From the NCBI RefSeq assembly GCF_009497655.1, contig NZ_CP023317.1, positions 4,121,501 through 4,185,500 on the forward strand: DNA of 64,000 bases, in the 5' to 3' direction. Of the stretch, positions 7,953-17,980 are shown one piece after another; within the stretch, counting starts at the first letter, position 1, and the number at the start of each line of letters is the position of its first letter. The position numbers and the translations under genes are program-made. The DNA comes from Priestia megaterium. GTDB taxonomy: Bacteria; Bacillota; Bacilli; Bacillales; Bacillaceae_H. The notes beneath the pieces were generated by a model. That model saw nothing but the letters and a program-made list of their open reading frames with translations, did no database searches and was not told the origin of the DNA.

Positions 7953-8558
7953 TTACTGCATGAGTTCTTCTGGCTGTACAGATTTCCCTTTTGACTTTCG
8001 TATCTGCAGGCCTAATAAAAAATCAATGAGAAAATGAGTGAAAATCGTGACATACAAATTTTCAGTCCACCAAAACAGCAACCCTATTAAAAAGCTTAAA
8101 ACCACAACCGAAATAAAAAGAAACCACTTTTTTAAATATCGAATGTGAACGAGTGCAAATACGATACTCGCCCAAAAAAGGCCGAACTGAACTTGTATAA
8201 CCCCTCGAAATAATATTTCTTCTGAACATGCAACGATTAGGCAAATAAGGGCTAGATGAGGAATGGAACGATTAGCAAATAAACGTTCATTAATCCCTCC
8301 GTCATCATATAAATGCTCGGGTACACACTTCATTAGAAGCATATCTCCTCCTACTACCAAGAGAGCTGTACCTCCCCCGTACAATAAAATAGAAGCCCAA
8401 TCCAGCTCAAAAAACTGTAAAAAGGAATGCCACGAATCAAATGTGAAAAAACCGATGCCTAAAGCAATAAAGCAGATGAGCAGCTGCGTTACATATAAAT
8501 TTTTAACCAGCTCTGCATCCGTCATGGATGAAATAAGCTCTTGCTGTGACTTTGCCAT
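7953..8558 (-). CDS. ypbD: CPBP-family intramembrane metalloprotease YpbD
   Basis: Polytopic protein of the CAAX protease/bacteriocin-processing family. Motifs are SEEILFRG (the EExxxR pair) and FALVH further on, carrying the catalytic and metal-binding residues. The start is ATG 8556-8558, which overlaps the TAA of the upstream helicase gene (TAATG) and follows AAGGAG, giving 201 aa. A longer frame to 8618 would run into the helicase gene without a ribosome site. Translational coupling to the helicase is likely. Its substrate is unknown. Confidence 0.88.
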   Translation of the reverse strand: MAKSQQELISSMTDAELVKNLYVTQLLICFIALGIGFFTFDSWHSFLQFFELDWASILLYGGGTALLVVGGDMLLMKCVPEHLYDDGGINERLFANRSIPHLALICLIVACSEEILFRGVIQVQFGLFWASIVFALVHIRYLKKWFLFISVVVLSFLIGLLFWWTENLYVTIFTHFLIDFLLGLQIRKSKGKSVQPEELMQ

Positions 8559-10087
8559 TATATCTCTCCTTGACGAAGCAAACGAGCTAATTCTAATTCC
8601 CAGCCTTGAAATGTCCATTGCTCTTGCTCACCATTTGTTTTTTTATAGGCTTCTAAATCCAATCCGCAGCAATCGCAACAATTCTGAAGCTCTGATTTTC
8701 CCAGCTCATTGAAATAGCCAAGCAGCACCTGACGACGGCATTCTTTTGCCTCAATAAATTCCTTCATCGCACGGTACTTGTCATGTTTGTTTCGAAGACG
8801 TTTATTTACAGCTGCAACAATCGTTTCATGCAGCGATTCAGGGATTTTCCTAGGTTCAACATGTTCATTTTCCACTACATTTTCTCTGTACAAATAATAA
8901 CGAATAAATCGCCAATGTGTTTCTTGAATACCCACTGTATGAAGAAAATGAGACTCTACTTGTTTTAAAGGAATGGCCTGATCATGATTTCGTAAATACG
9001 ACAGGCAGTATAAGATGATATCTGAAGAAGGAAGCTCAATTTCAAGTAAAGAATGAGCAAAATCATCGTCTCCTTCAGCATAAAGCAAAATCGCAATACT
9101 GTTTTGCTGATCGCGTCCACTTCTTCCAATTTCCTGTACGTATGCTTCTAGCTGCGTAGGTGTATGAAAATGAATAACAAAGCGAACATTCGATTTATTA
9201 ACCCCCATTCCAAATGCACTTGTGCAGCAAATGATATCCAGCTGATTTTCTAAAAATTGCTGTTGAACAAGCATTCTTTCACTCGGTTCCATTCCCCCAT
9301 GGTAATACTGCACTCGCTGTATCCCATTTTCCTTTAGAAGCTGTGTTAATGCTTCTGTCCAAGATCGGCTGGAACAATAGATAATTCCTGGACTTTGCAG
9401 TTCACTAACGTACATCAGCAACTTCTCTTTTTTCTCTTCAATACTTGCAACAAAATCAACTTTCATCGCAATATTACTTCGATTCATGGAATAGATGTGC
9501 TCGTTGACAGCAGGCAGCGATAAGTAGCGCTTAATATCTTCCACTACTTCCTTAGTCGCAGTTCCTGTTAGTGCCAGACATAGCGGACTGCCAAGTTCCT
9601 TCCATATATCTCCTAACTGAAGATAATCCAAACGGAAATCATGTCCCCACTGAGAAATACAGTGCGCCTCGTCCACAACGAAAAGGCCTACCTTTGCCTG
9701 TTTTAATGCTTCTACCACAACAGCGTTTTGCAAAATTTCAGGAGATGCATAAATAAAACGATAAAAAGCTAAATCTTTTAGCGCCCGTCTTTTTTCTTCT
9801 TGTTGTAGGAAACTATTTAAGGCAATAACTCTCTTTTCTCCACTTGCCTTTAGTTGTTGAACTTGATCTTCCATCAGTGAAATTAAAGGAGATACAATCA
9901 GCACCGGTCGGTTCAACACATAAGCGGGGAGCTGATAGCACAATGATTTCCCTGTTCCTGTAGGAAGAACCGCTAACACATTATGACCTGTTAAAATATC
10001 TTGAATAATCTCTTTTTGTCCTAGTCGAAATTGGCTATAGCCAAATTGTTTCTGTAGAAGTTGTTCTATCTTCACATCAAACACCAC
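8558..10087 (-). CDS. recS: RecQ-family DNA helicase, short RecS type
   Basis: ATP-dependent 3'-5' DNA helicase of about 509 aa. Motif I is GTGTGKSLCYQLP (near residue 44), the DEAH box is DEAHC (near 138), SALTGTAT-type motif III reads CLALTGTAT, and motif VI has QEIGRSGRD. A C-terminal cysteine cluster (ECRRQ, CCDCC) is the RecQ zinc-binding subdomain. No HRDC domain follows, which matches B. subtilis RecS rather than RecQ. Several GTG starts are possible; one at 10075 has a better-spaced AAGTGG site. It is coupled to ypbB upstream (11-bp gap) and ypbD downstream. Confidence 0.9.
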   Translation of the reverse strand: MVFDVKIEQLLQKQFGYSQFRLGQKEIIQDILTGHNVLAVLPTGTGKSLCYQLPAYVLNRPVLIVSPLISLMEDQVQQLKASGEKRVIALNSFLQQEEKRRALKDLAFYRFIYASPEILQNAVVVEALKQAKVGLFVVDEAHCISQWGHDFRLDYLQLGDIWKELGSPLCLALTGTATKEVVEDIKRYLSLPAVNEHIYSMNRSNIAMKVDFVASIEEKKEKLLMYVSELQSPGIIYCSSRSWTEALTQLLKENGIQRVQYYHGGMEPSERMLVQQQFLENQLDIICCTSAFGMGVNKSNVRFVIHFHTPTQLEAYVQEIGRSGRDQQNSIAILLYAEGDDDFAHSLLEIELPSSDIILYCLSYLRNHDQAIPLKQVESHFLHTVGIQETHWRFIRYYLYRENVVENEHVEPRKIPESLHETIVAAVNKRLRNKHDKYRAMKEFIEAKECRRQVLLGYFNELGKSELQNCCDCCGLDLEAYKKTNGEQEQWTFQGWELELARLLRQGEI

Positions 10088-10098
10088 TTTTTTTAGTA

Positions 10099-11148
10099 TC
10101 AGGTAAAATGTTTTGCTAATACGAGACGAATCTGAAAATAGGTAACGTCGTCTTTTACTTCTTCCTTTATCGCCTTTAATTTATTTGTACGCAAACTTTC
10201 AAAAGCCGAGATAATTTCTTCCTGCTGCTTAGGCGATACGTATGCATCGATTGAAAAAGATGGAACAAACAGAGCTAATTCTGCAATATGATCTTCAATT
10301 GTACTTTCTTTTAAACGCCTTATATAAGCAATTTCTTCAAGCGTCTTTCCTTTTTGAAGCCAGCTATACGTTTTTAACGTCGAGCTTGTCAAAGGCAATT
10401 CTAAATATAGATCATGCAAAAAAGAAGAAAGTACATGAAAGCTTTCATTATTTTGACTCACTTTTTCAATGATATGATGAATAACCCCTAAAAGTTGAAT
10501 ATGCACATAATGCTCATCGAGTTCATATTGATATGCTAACTGATTTTTTGTAAAGCCTACTCTTTCGTATCCAGTCAGTTGCAAAACAAAAAGAGACGCA
10601 TCCCGTTCCCTACAATCTTTCAAGCACGTTCGGAGCTCTTTGAATAGCTCGGCGGCTAACTCTTGACGCGTTTGCTTTTGAGACATAATATACGTTTTGA
10701 CCCATTGAATGACCTCAGGATTTTTGGAAATGGGTAAAAACCCTTTTTGAAAATACTGTAGGTTGGATAAGGTCTGAATGAACAAAGTGATTCTTGCTAA
10801 AAATAATTGAGTACTGCTTGCGAATTTCCATCCGTCTAAAGCTGGATGAAAGGGCCGAGCCGTCAGTTCATCTTCAAGGCGTGTTCGTCCCTTATCTGTC
10901 ATCACATACTTTTGATTTTCAGTTTCTTCGATATACTGCTGTTCTTTTAAATATGCAACGCAGGTTTCAAAAGACCGTTTATCTAAGTAAAGAAATGACT
11001 GAAAAAGAAAAGAGATTCCAAAAATTTTTCCGTCTTGAATTGTTTGCGCTGACTTTTTACCTGTTAATAAATGATAAATACCATAGGCGGTTCGCTCACC
11101 TTTTAACTGTTTTATACAAAATAAAATGCTAACTTGAATATAATTCAA
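10099..11148 (-). CDS. ypbB: YpbB, RecQ-associated helix-turn-helix protein
   Basis: About 349 aa. The C-terminal 90 residues contain a predicted HTH (KGKTLEEIAYIRRLKESTIE, near residue 265), a module also found at the C-terminus of RecQ-type helicases. The N-terminal part looks like another winged-helix unit. The gene immediately precedes the helicase, as in B. subtilis, so the two products probably act together; this is inference. A TTG at 11146-11148 has AGGAAG at 9 nt; the upstream TTG at 11157 abuts that site and is less likely. Confidence 0.8.
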   Translation of the reverse strand: MNYIQVSILFCIKQLKGERTAYGIYHLLTGKKSAQTIQDGKIFGISFLFQSFLYLDKRSFETCVAYLKEQQYIEETENQKYVMTDKGRTRLEDELTARPFHPALDGWKFASSTQLFLARITLFIQTLSNLQYFQKGFLPISKNPEVIQWVKTYIMSQKQTRQELAAELFKELRTCLKDCRERDASLFVLQLTGYERVGFTKNQLAYQYELDEHYVHIQLLGVIHHIIEKVSQNNESFHVLSSFLHDLYLELPLTSSTLKTYSWLQKGKTLEEIAYIRRLKESTIEDHIAELALFVPSFSIDAYVSPKQQEEIISAFESLRTNKLKAIKEEVKDDVTYFQIRLVLAKHFT

Positions 11149-11372
11149 AGGTGTCAACTTCCTTTCTCATTCATTGTACCAAAAGTGACCAATAGCATGT
11201 GAGATAAAGGCTTTTTAGCTCTTTCCTTTATGTATCAAAACGTTTGGATAAGTGAAGAAACCTTGATTTGATAAGCATTCTCAGTGACTTTTCTATTGAA
11301 AAGTTTTATAAATCATTTTACAATGAATAAGGAGAAATTTCACTCTTGATTCGCGAAGAGATTATATAATAA

Positions 11373-11654
<282 letters not shown>

Positions 11655-11664
11655 GTATTGAACA

Positions 11665-11699
11665 AACCTGTAGTATAGTACATGCTGCAGGTTTTTTTA
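11665..11699 (+). terminator. Terminator of fer
   Basis: Stem AACCTGTAG with CTGCAGGTT, followed by a T7 run. Confidence 0.8.
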
Positions 11700-11705
11700 T
11701 ATATA

Positions 11706-11731
11706 AAAATCGCTCTCCCCGGGAGAGCGAT
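11706..11731 (-). terminator. Terminator of ribU
   Basis: A perfect GC-rich stem (ATCGCTCTCCC paired to its complement) followed on the minus strand by a T5 run. Confidence 0.85.
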
Positions 11732-11735
11732 TGAA

Positions 11736-12311
11736 TTAAACAGCAACGCGGCGCGTGATCCATTGCTTCATTTTTGAAAACAATAAGACAAAAATAACCC
11801 CTGTTGCTGCTCCTTTTATTAAGTTAAACGGCAAAATACCTGCAACGATATATTGACGCGCTTGTTCACTAGACATTTCTGGCGATTGTAAGAAGATTGT
11901 ATACGCCGGTAAAAAGACATAATAATTTAAGACAGCCATGAGTACCGTCATTACAACCGTACCCGTAACCAAACCTATCGTTACGCCTTTGGCTGTTTTA
12001 AATCGACGGAACATATATGATACAGGAAGAACGAACAGTAAACCAGCTACAAAGTTCGCCACTTGACCAACCGGAACCCCTGTAGCACTTCCTTGAATTA
12101 AATAATTCAATAAATTTTTTATTCCTTCTACTATAACAGCAGCCATAGGTCCAAATACAAGTGCTGCTACGAGTGCAGGAATTTCGCTAAAATCAATTGT
12201 TAAAAACGGAGGTAATCCAGGAATCGGAAAATTAATCATCATTAAAATGTAAGCAATACTGCTTAACATTCCTAGTATAACCAGCTTTTGAGTTTTCTTA
12301 CTTTGTTGCAT
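11736..12311 (-). CDS. ribU: Riboflavin transporter, ECF S-component RibU
   Basis: 191-aa integral membrane protein with about six hydrophobic segments. FLTIDFSEIPALVAAL and GPMAAVIVEGIKNLLNYL are typical of the ribU/ypaA substrate-binding component, which works with the energising EcfA-EcfA'-EcfT module encoded elsewhere. The start follows AAGGAGAG. Control by the FMN riboswitch upstream supports the riboflavin assignment. Confidence 0.93.
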   Translation of the reverse strand: MQQSKKTQKLVILGMLSSIAYILMMINFPIPGLPPFLTIDFSEIPALVAALVFGPMAAVIVEGIKNLLNYLIQGSATGVPVGQVANFVAGLLFVLPVSYMFRRFKTAKGVTIGLVTGTVVMTVLMAVLNYYVFLPAYTIFLQSPEMSSEQARQYIVAGILPFNLIKGAATGVIFVLLFSKMKQWITRRVAV

Positions 12312-12377
12312 CTTGCCTCTCTCCTTCTTTGTGATCCACTCTTCAAAGAAGAAAGGTTCAACTTCATATCCCCACGC

Positions 12378-12409
12378 AAAAACCTCCCAACAAATGATTC
12401 GTTGAGAGG
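12378..12409 (-). terminator. Leader terminator of the FMN riboswitch
   Basis: On the minus strand CCTCTCAAC pairs with GTTGGGAGG and is followed by TTTTTG. It sits between the aptamer and ribU, as expected for transcriptional attenuation. Confidence 0.75.
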
Positions 12410-12471
12410 AGACATGGCAGGCATATTTAATAAACGTTCATCACATTAGGTTTTGAACGCTGAACCTCCAC

Positions 12472-12605
12472 CTTCTCCCATCCAGACTGTACTGTCGGCT
12501 TTGGAATTTCACCAAATCTGCTCGTATGTATTACATATAAGCTCGCGGGCTCAAAACAATTTGTTTTTTTACCGCCGGTCGGGAATTTCACCCTGCCCCG
12601 AAGAT
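12472..12605 (-). ncRNA. FMN riboswitch (RFN element) controlling ribU
   Basis: Read on the minus strand, the conserved blocks appear in order: ATCTTCGGGGCAGGGTG, AAATTCCCGACCGGCGGT, AGCCCGCGAGC, GGTGAAATTCC with AAAGCCGACAGT, and AGTCTGGATGGGAGAAG. This is the full aptamer core. With the downstream terminator hairpin it should switch ribU off when FMN is plentiful. Confidence 0.97.
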
Positions 12606-12833
12606 AGACCAATATTTAATTATGAATTTATTATATGTTATCTCGAATTAAAAGTAAATAAAGAAGTTTTTTAATTCCTATTAAATTGATGTCTTTTATA
12701 AACTTCATTACTGTTTTATATGTAAAATAAGGAAATAAGTGCATAACCAACAGCATTATGACATATTTATAGTTTCAATTTTACGTTTACAATTGTGTAT
12801 TTGATAACTAATTGTAAAGTTTAAAAAATATAA

Positions 12834-12876
12834 TTGACAGAATTTTTTTAACATGGTAAATTATCAAATATTTGAT
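12834..12876 (+). promoter_or_regulatory. serA promoter with overlapping perfect palindrome
   Basis: TTGACA (12834-12839), 17 bp, TAAATT (12857-12862). Immediately downstream, at the expected start point, ATCAAAT-ATTTGAT (12863-12876) is a perfect 14-bp palindrome. The rest of the gap from 12606 is AT-rich with nothing further that I recognise. Confidence 0.6.
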
Positions 12877-12907
12877 GATAGTAAAATCCAAGGGAGATGT
12901 TCACGTC

Positions 12908-14482
12908 ATGTATAACGTATTAGTAGCTGATTCAATTAGCAATGAAGGTCTTGCTCCACTACTTGAAGCTCCTCATGTGAATCTTACGCGAAAAAAAGTT
13001 GAAGAAGTTGAGAATGATTTGCATACGTACGATGCGCTTTTAGTACGGAGTGCTACGACGGTTACAGAGGATTTGCTGGCAAAAATGCCGAATTTAAAAA
13101 TTGTTGCTCGCGCTGGAGTAGGTGTCGATAATATTGATATTGAAGCCTCAACCAAACGAGGGGTTGTCGTTATTAACGCGCCGAACGGAAATACCATTTC
13201 AACGGCGGAACATACATTTGCTATGATGGCTAGCTTGTTTCGGCATATCCCCCAAGGAAATGCTTCAGTCAAAGCGCGCGAATGGAACCGCTCAGCATTT
13301 GTTGGAACAGAGCTTAATCGCAAACACCTGGGCATTATCGGATTTGGACGAATTGGCTCAGAGCTTGCTAAACGCGCAAAAGCCTTCAATATGAGCGTTC
13401 ACGTTTACGATCCTTTTTTAACCTCTTCCCGAGCTGAAAAGCTAGGCGTAGAACTATTATCCCTGGATGAATTACTAGCAGCAGCGGATGTAATTACCGT
13501 ACACACTCCGCTTACGAAAGAAACCAAGGGATTGCTCAATCATGAAACATTAGCCAAAACAAAGAAGGGTGTATTTTTATTAAACTGCGCACGCGGCGGG
13601 ATCATTGATGAAAAAGCCTTAGTTCATTATTTAGAAATTGGCCATGTTCAAGGTGCAGCTATTGACGTATTTGAAGTTGAACCGCCGATTGATAACCCTT
13701 TGTTACATTTTGATCAAGTTATTACAACTCCCCATTTAGGAGCTTCTACAAAAGAAGCCCAGCTTAACGTTGCTGAAGACGTGGCACATGACGTTCTGCG
13801 TTTTCTAGAAGGTAATCCTGTAAGTTCATCCATTAATTTACCAACGCTTTCTAAAGAAGTTTTTGAAAAAATTCAGCCGTTTACGAGCCTTACTAAACAA
13901 ATGGGAGCTATTTTATCTCAATGCATGCGAGAACCCGTTCAGCATATCTCGATCTCCTACGGAGGTACAGTGACGGATTTAGAAACCACTTATATTACAC
14001 GGAGCTTGTTATCAGGCTTTTTAACCCATCGTATTGACTCACCTGTTAACGAAGTCAATGCTTCTATGATTGCCAAAGAACGAGGAATTACATTTGGTGA
14101 AAAAACATCGGAAGATACGCAAGGATATTCTAATATAATTGACGTTACAGTAACAGGCGAACAGCGTACATTTACCATTACGGGCACTTATATAGCAGGA
14201 TATGGACCTCGAATTGTTAATATTGATTCGTTTGATATTGATTTTTATCCGGAAGGACATCTTCTTTATATCCGTCACAGTGATCAGCCCGGAGTTATTG
14301 GAAATGTAGGGAAAGTACTTGGAGATTTACGTATTAACATTGCTACCATGCAAGTGGGCCGTAAGCAAAAAGGCGGAGAAGCCATTATGATGCTCACGTT
14401 TGATAAACTTTTAGATGATTCTGTCATCACTTCATTAAAACAAACAAGCGAAATTGTGACCATACAGCGCATTGAGTTGTGA
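12908..14482 (+). CDS. serA: D-3-phosphoglycerate dehydrogenase SerA
   Basis: First step of serine biosynthesis: 3-phosphoglycerate to 3-phosphohydroxypyruvate with NAD. 524 aa from the ATG at 12908, which follows AAGGGAG and gives the family N-terminus MYNVLVADSIS; an upstream in-frame ATG at 12872 lies in the promoter palindrome and is rejected. Visible are the NAD loop GFGRIGSELAK, catalytic Arg in NCARGG, Glu in DVFEVEPP and His in TPHLGAST. An intervening regulatory domain and a C-terminal ACT domain (RHSDQPGVIGNVG) follow, the latter a likely serine sensor. Confidence 0.96.
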   Translation: MYNVLVADSISNEGLAPLLEAPHVNLTRKKVEEVENDLHTYDALLVRSATTVTEDLLAKMPNLKIVARAGVGVDNIDIEASTKRGVVVINAPNGNTISTAEHTFAMMASLFRHIPQGNASVKAREWNRSAFVGTELNRKHLGIIGFGRIGSELAKRAKAFNMSVHVYDPFLTSSRAEKLGVELLSLDELLAAADVITVHTPLTKETKGLLNHETLAKTKKGVFLLNCARGGIIDEKALVHYLEIGHVQGAAIDVFEVEPPIDNPLLHFDQVITTPHLGASTKEAQLNVAEDVAHDVLRFLEGNPVSSSINLPTLSKEVFEKIQPFTSLTKQMGAILSQCMREPVQHISISYGGTVTDLETTYITRSLLSGFLTHRIDSPVNEVNASMIAKERGITFGEKTSEDTQGYSNIIDVTVTGEQRTFTITGTYIAGYGPRIVNIDSFDIDFYPEGHLLYIRHSDQPGVIGNVGKVLGDLRINIATMQVGRKQKGGEAIMMLTFDKLLDDSVITSLKQTSEIVTIQRIEL

Positions 14483-14486
14483 CATT

Positions 14487-14517
14487 GAAAAAAGAGCCTT
14501 AGCGGCTCTTTTTTTAT
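14487..14517. terminator. Bidirectional terminator between serA and the M23-LysM gene
   Basis: AAAAAAGAGCC pairs with GGCTCTTTTTT around a 5-nt loop. It overlaps the stop codon of the convergent gene. Confidence 0.85.
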
Positions 14518-15203
14518 GGACTTATTTTTAACACTTGTCCTGCATTTAAAGCGGTGTTCTTTAAATGATTCCACTTTCTTAGCTGCTCCACATCGACTCC
14601 ATATTTGGCCGCAAGTTCAGATAATGTATCTCCTTGATGGATAAGAATACAGTTATCAGAAGCCTGATGTAACTGCTGAAAAACCGTGGCAGCTAAATCG
14701 TTTTTTACGTATGCCGATAGTTTTTGCTTGTCCAATTTGGCAAGTGGGTTTACCGCATTGGTTTTATCCGGATTCCAACTTCCTTGATGAACTTCAAAAT
14801 GCAAATGTGCACCTGAAGATCGTCCTGTATTGCCAACCCATCCAATGTTTTGACCTGCGGATACAGAATTTCCTTCTGCAACAAGTCGTTTCTCTAGATG
14901 AGCATAGACCGTTTCGTATCCATTCGTTTGTTTGATAAAAACAACTTGCCCGTATGTATTTGAATAATAAGAGCGGCTCACCACTCCTTTTGCAACAGCA
15001 TACACCTGTGTACCAACAGGTGCTGCTATATCGATTCCAAAGTGTTTGGCGTGACGAGAACCAAATATATCAGTTAAGACTCCTTCAACCGGCCACTCCC
15101 ACTGCTTCTCTTCTGCCTTTACCATTTGCCCGCCCAAAAATAAAAGACCTATACACAATCCCATCACTAATACAACCAATATTCTTCTTAACACGTCAAT
15201 CAT
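14514..15203 (-). CDS. Secreted M23 peptidase with C-terminal LysM domain
   Basis: 229-aa putative cell-wall hydrolase. A signal peptide or membrane anchor spans residues about 4-29 (hydrophobic, ending MVKAEEK). The LytM/M23 domain shows SRHAKHFGIDIA (Zn-binding H and D) and SGAHLHFEVH (catalytic HxH), so it should be active, unlike degenerate M23 regulators. A LysM repeat at the end (HQGDTLSELAAKYGVDVEQL) would bind peptidoglycan. The start at 15203 follows AGGAGG; a longer frame has no site. It lies where B. subtilis has sigX-rsiX. Its role (endopeptidase, perhaps sporulation or growth) is not determined by sequence. Confidence 0.85.
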   Translation of the reverse strand: MIDVLRRILVVLVMGLCIGLLFLGGQMVKAEEKQWEWPVEGVLTDIFGSRHAKHFGIDIAAPVGTQVYAVAKGVVSRSYYSNTYGQVVFIKQTNGYETVYAHLEKRLVAEGNSVSAGQNIGWVGNTGRSSGAHLHFEVHQGSWNPDKTNAVNPLAKLDKQKLSAYVKNDLAATVFQQLHQASDNCILIHQGDTLSELAAKYGVDVEQLRKWNHLKNTALNAGQVLKISP

Positions 15204-15283
15204 GAAGAAAGAACCTCCTATGTAGATCATTGCACACAAAACATACTATATGCCAATTCCTTCTCTTTTAGACTTGTTTATAG

Positions 15284-15326
15284 AAAAAATAAAGAGATGT
15301 GATTCTCCAATGAATCACATCTCTTT
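15284..15326 (-). terminator. Terminator of resDE
   Basis: A perfect 15-bp stem (15291-15305 with 15312-15326) and T-rich tail on the minus strand, just after the resE stop. Confidence 0.88.
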
Positions 15327-15374
15327 GCTATTCTTAATATTTCAGCCGAAGACAAACTGTTATTTAGCATGTGT

Positions 15375-17147
15375 TTACTTTGGCAGTTTGATAAAGAAAG
15401 TTGTTCCTTCATTTAATTCACTTTCAACCGCAATAATCCCTTGGTGTGCCTCCACGATATTTTTAGCGATCGCAAGCCCAAGACCAGTTCCTGACTTTCC
15501 TCTCGTTCTGGCTTTATCAGCTTTATAAAATCGCTCGAATACAAACGGAAGATCTTCTTTTGGAATCCCTGCTCCCGTATCTTGAACAGAAAGATGGATT
15601 TCGGATTGACTTTTATCAAGATGCAGCTTTACTTCTCCGTAGTCATCCGTATGACGAATGGCATTATCAATTAAGTTTGTCAGCACTTGTTCCATACGGT
15701 CTGAATCAATCATCGCTTCAAATTCATCTTCTATTTTTCCATTAAGAGACAGTTTAATATGTTTTTCTTTAGCTAACCCTTGAAACTTGCGCAAAACACG
15801 TTCTGTAAATTCAACCATTGCTACAGATTCTAAGTGAAGCTGCACATGTCCCGCTTCCATTCGCGCTAAATCTAAAAGTTCATTTACAAGCCGGCCCATA
15901 CGGAGTGATTCATCATAAATCACCTGTGCAATTTCTTTCTTTTCTTCATCCGTACTTGCAATATCGTCAATAATAGCTTCACTATAACCTTGAAGCATAG
16001 AAATAGGTGTACGCAATTCATGAGACACGTTTGCAATAAAATCTTTTCTCGATTTATCAAGTTTACGCTCTTCAGACATGTCTCGCAGTACAGCTACAGC
16101 ACCGCGGATTTTCGTTTGATTATAGAGCGGTGACATTAAAATGACCCACGTTTTCCCTTGAATTTTCAACTCTGCACTTCGCTCCGTTTCAGTCTCTACT
16201 ACCGTTTGAAACAAATGCACGACGTTTGCTGGAAGCTCAGGCACCTGCTGGTTGTTCACATCCTGCTCGTAATACCAAGTCTGAAGAAAATGCTCCGCTG
16301 GGGGATTGGTAATTAAAATCGATCCGTCTCTACTAAACGTAATAACACCGTCTGCCATACTGCTTAAAATACTTGAAAGCTGTTCTTTTTCCTGATTGAG
16401 CGCATTGAGATTAAACTTTAACTGCCTGCCCATTTGATTAAAAGCAATCGCTAACTCTCCAATTTCATCGTGAGTTAAAATAGGTACTTTTGTATCAAAG
16501 TTCCCTTTTGTTACTTCAAATGCCGCCTGCCTCATTTTTCTAAGAGGTGCTGTAATTCGAGTAGATAAGAAAAAAGCAAAGATAGTAGTTAAAATAATAG
16601 CAATACCTGCAGCCAATAAAATGAACTTAGTCGTATATTGAGCGGGCTCTTCAATTTCAGAAAGAGATTGATACAGATAAACGCCGCCTGTCGGTTTATT
16701 ATCTTTCATTAAAGGTACACCGACAACAAACATTAAAGGCTCATCACTCGTGTCTTTCTTTGTGGTCATGTACATTTTTTCCCGTATTACTTTACCTTTT
16801 TCAACCACTTGATTTAGCTGATCGTTTTGTTTAACAATGGCCGAAATAGCTTTCTTATTTTCTTTATCAGGATGTGTGGAATGCCAATAGAAATCTTTAT
16901 CTTGAACAATAACTACACTTGCTTGATCTGCAAGTTCACGAGCAATGGATAGTCCTAGCTTTTCATCCTCTGTTTCCTGCACAATGGTAGAGATTTTAGC
17001 AGCCGTTTTAGTTAAACGGTTTTCTGCGTCTACAACATGATAATTTTCAAAAAACTGAAGCAGTAAAATGGTCAAAATAAATAAAACAAGCGTAACGAGC
17101 AATAGGATAGTAAACCATAGTTTACCAACTACACTTCTCCAAAACAT
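15375..17147 (-). CDS. resE: Redox/oxygen sensor histidine kinase ResE
   Basis: 590 aa, the usual ResE length. Two membrane helices (residues about 8-30 and 170-192) flank an extracytoplasmic domain. HAMP (about 193-245), PAS (about 255-350), HisKA with [12 protein letters not shown] carrying the phosphoacceptor His, and HATPase_c with N, G1 (DTGAGI) and G2 (GTGLGLAI) boxes follow. Its ATG overlaps the resD stop (ATGA), so translation is coupled. With ResD it controls anaerobic and nitric-oxide-responsive genes in Bacillus. Confidence 0.95.
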   Translation of the reverse strand: MFWRSVVGKLWFTILLLVTLVLFILTILLLQFFENYHVVDAENRLTKTAAKISTIVQETEDEKLGLSIARELADQASVVIVQDKDFYWHSTHPDKENKKAISAIVKQNDQLNQVVEKGKVIREKMYMTTKKDTSDEPLMFVVGVPLMKDNKPTGGVYLYQSLSEIEEPAQYTTKFILLAAGIAIILTTIFAFFLSTRITAPLRKMRQAAFEVTKGNFDTKVPILTHDEIGELAIAFNQMGRQLKFNLNALNQEKEQLSSILSSMADGVITFSRDGSILITNPPAEHFLQTWYYEQDVNNQQVPELPANVVHLFQTVVETETERSAELKIQGKTWVILMSPLYNQTKIRGAVAVLRDMSEERKLDKSRKDFIANVSHELRTPISMLQGYSEAIIDDIASTDEEKKEIAQVIYDESLRMGRLVNELLDLARMEAGHVQLHLESVAMVEFTERVLRKFQGLAKEKHIKLSLNGKIEDEFEAMIDSDRMEQVLTNLIDNAIRHTDDYGEVKLHLDKSQSEIHLSVQDTGAGIPKEDLPFVFERFYKADKARTRGKSGTGLGLAIAKNIVEAHQGIIAVESELNEGTTFFIKLPK

Positions 17148-17863
17148 CAGTTATTTTCAACCTCAAATTTATACCCTACTCCCCAAACGGTTACGATCAT
17201 TTTCGCCGCTTGTGACGATACGCGATTTAACTTTTCACGCAAACGCTTGACGTGCGTATCTACCGTACGAAGATCTCCAAAGAAATCATAATGCCACACT
17301 TCACGCAGCAGCTGCTCTCTGTCGTATACTTTATCTGGCGTTTTTGCAAGGTAGCACAATAATTCATATTCTTTTGGAGTTAAGTTAACTTCTTTTCCGT
17401 CTGCTGTAACGCGATGTGCATCATTATCAATCGTTAAGTGATCAAAGACAATAAGGTTTTTCACGCTCGTTTCTGGCTGAATAAACGTTGCTTGAGAAGA
17501 ACGTCGAAGCAGTGCTTTTACGCGAAGAACCACTTCTCTTGGGCTAAACGGCTTAACGATGTAATCATCTGTACCTACTTCAAACCCTTGGACTCTGTTT
17601 ACTTCTTCACCTTTAGCTGTAAGCATGATAATAGGAGTTGCTTTTTTCTCGCGAATTTGTTTACAGACCTCAATACCGTCTATGCCAGGCATCATTAAAT
17701 CTAATACAATCAAATCATAATCTATGTGTAACGCTTTTTCGATTGCTTCATGCCCGTCGGCTGCTTCTTCAATGATGTATCCTTCTTTTTCTAAGTACAT
17801 TTTTAACAATCGTCTAATGCGATCTTCATCGTCTACTAGCAGTAATCTTTGTTCGTTTTGCAT
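17147..17863 (-). CDS. resD: Response regulator ResD
   Basis: 238-aa OmpR-family regulator. The receiver domain has the acidic pair DD near residue 11, phospho-acceptor D55 ([10 protein letters not shown]) and the conserved Lys in IVKPFSPRE. The C-terminal winged helix ends [20 protein letters not shown] precedes the ATG. In B. subtilis resDE is partly expressed by read-through from resABC; here a repeat with terminator-like structure separates the two halves, so a dedicated resD promoter is expected, though I found no convincing one in 17864-17980. Confidence 0.95.
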   Translation of the reverse strand: MQNEQRLLLVDDEDRIRRLLKMYLEKEGYIIEEAADGHEAIEKALHIDYDLIVLDLMMPGIDGIEVCKQIREKKATPIIMLTAKGEEVNRVQGFEVGTDDYIVKPFSPREVVLRVKALLRRSSQATFIQPETSVKNLIVFDHLTIDNDAHRVTADGKEVNLTPKEYELLCYLAKTPDKVYDREQLLREVWHYDFFGDLRTVDTHVKRLREKLNRVSSQAAKMIVTVWGVGYKFEVENN

Positions 17864-17980
17864 GTATTTTCAACCTCCTAGTCTTAGTGTACAAAAAAAA
17901 ACCGGCGAGTTCTACTTATGATACCCAAACAATGTGACAATTCGTGAACACCTTTAGGAAAAACAGCTTTTTTTACCAAA

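Noticed and set aside
12427-12612. 61-aa minus-strand frame and a 73-aa plus-strand frame
   Set aside because: Both lie within the FMN riboswitch aptamer and leader; no ribosome site and no protein-like composition.
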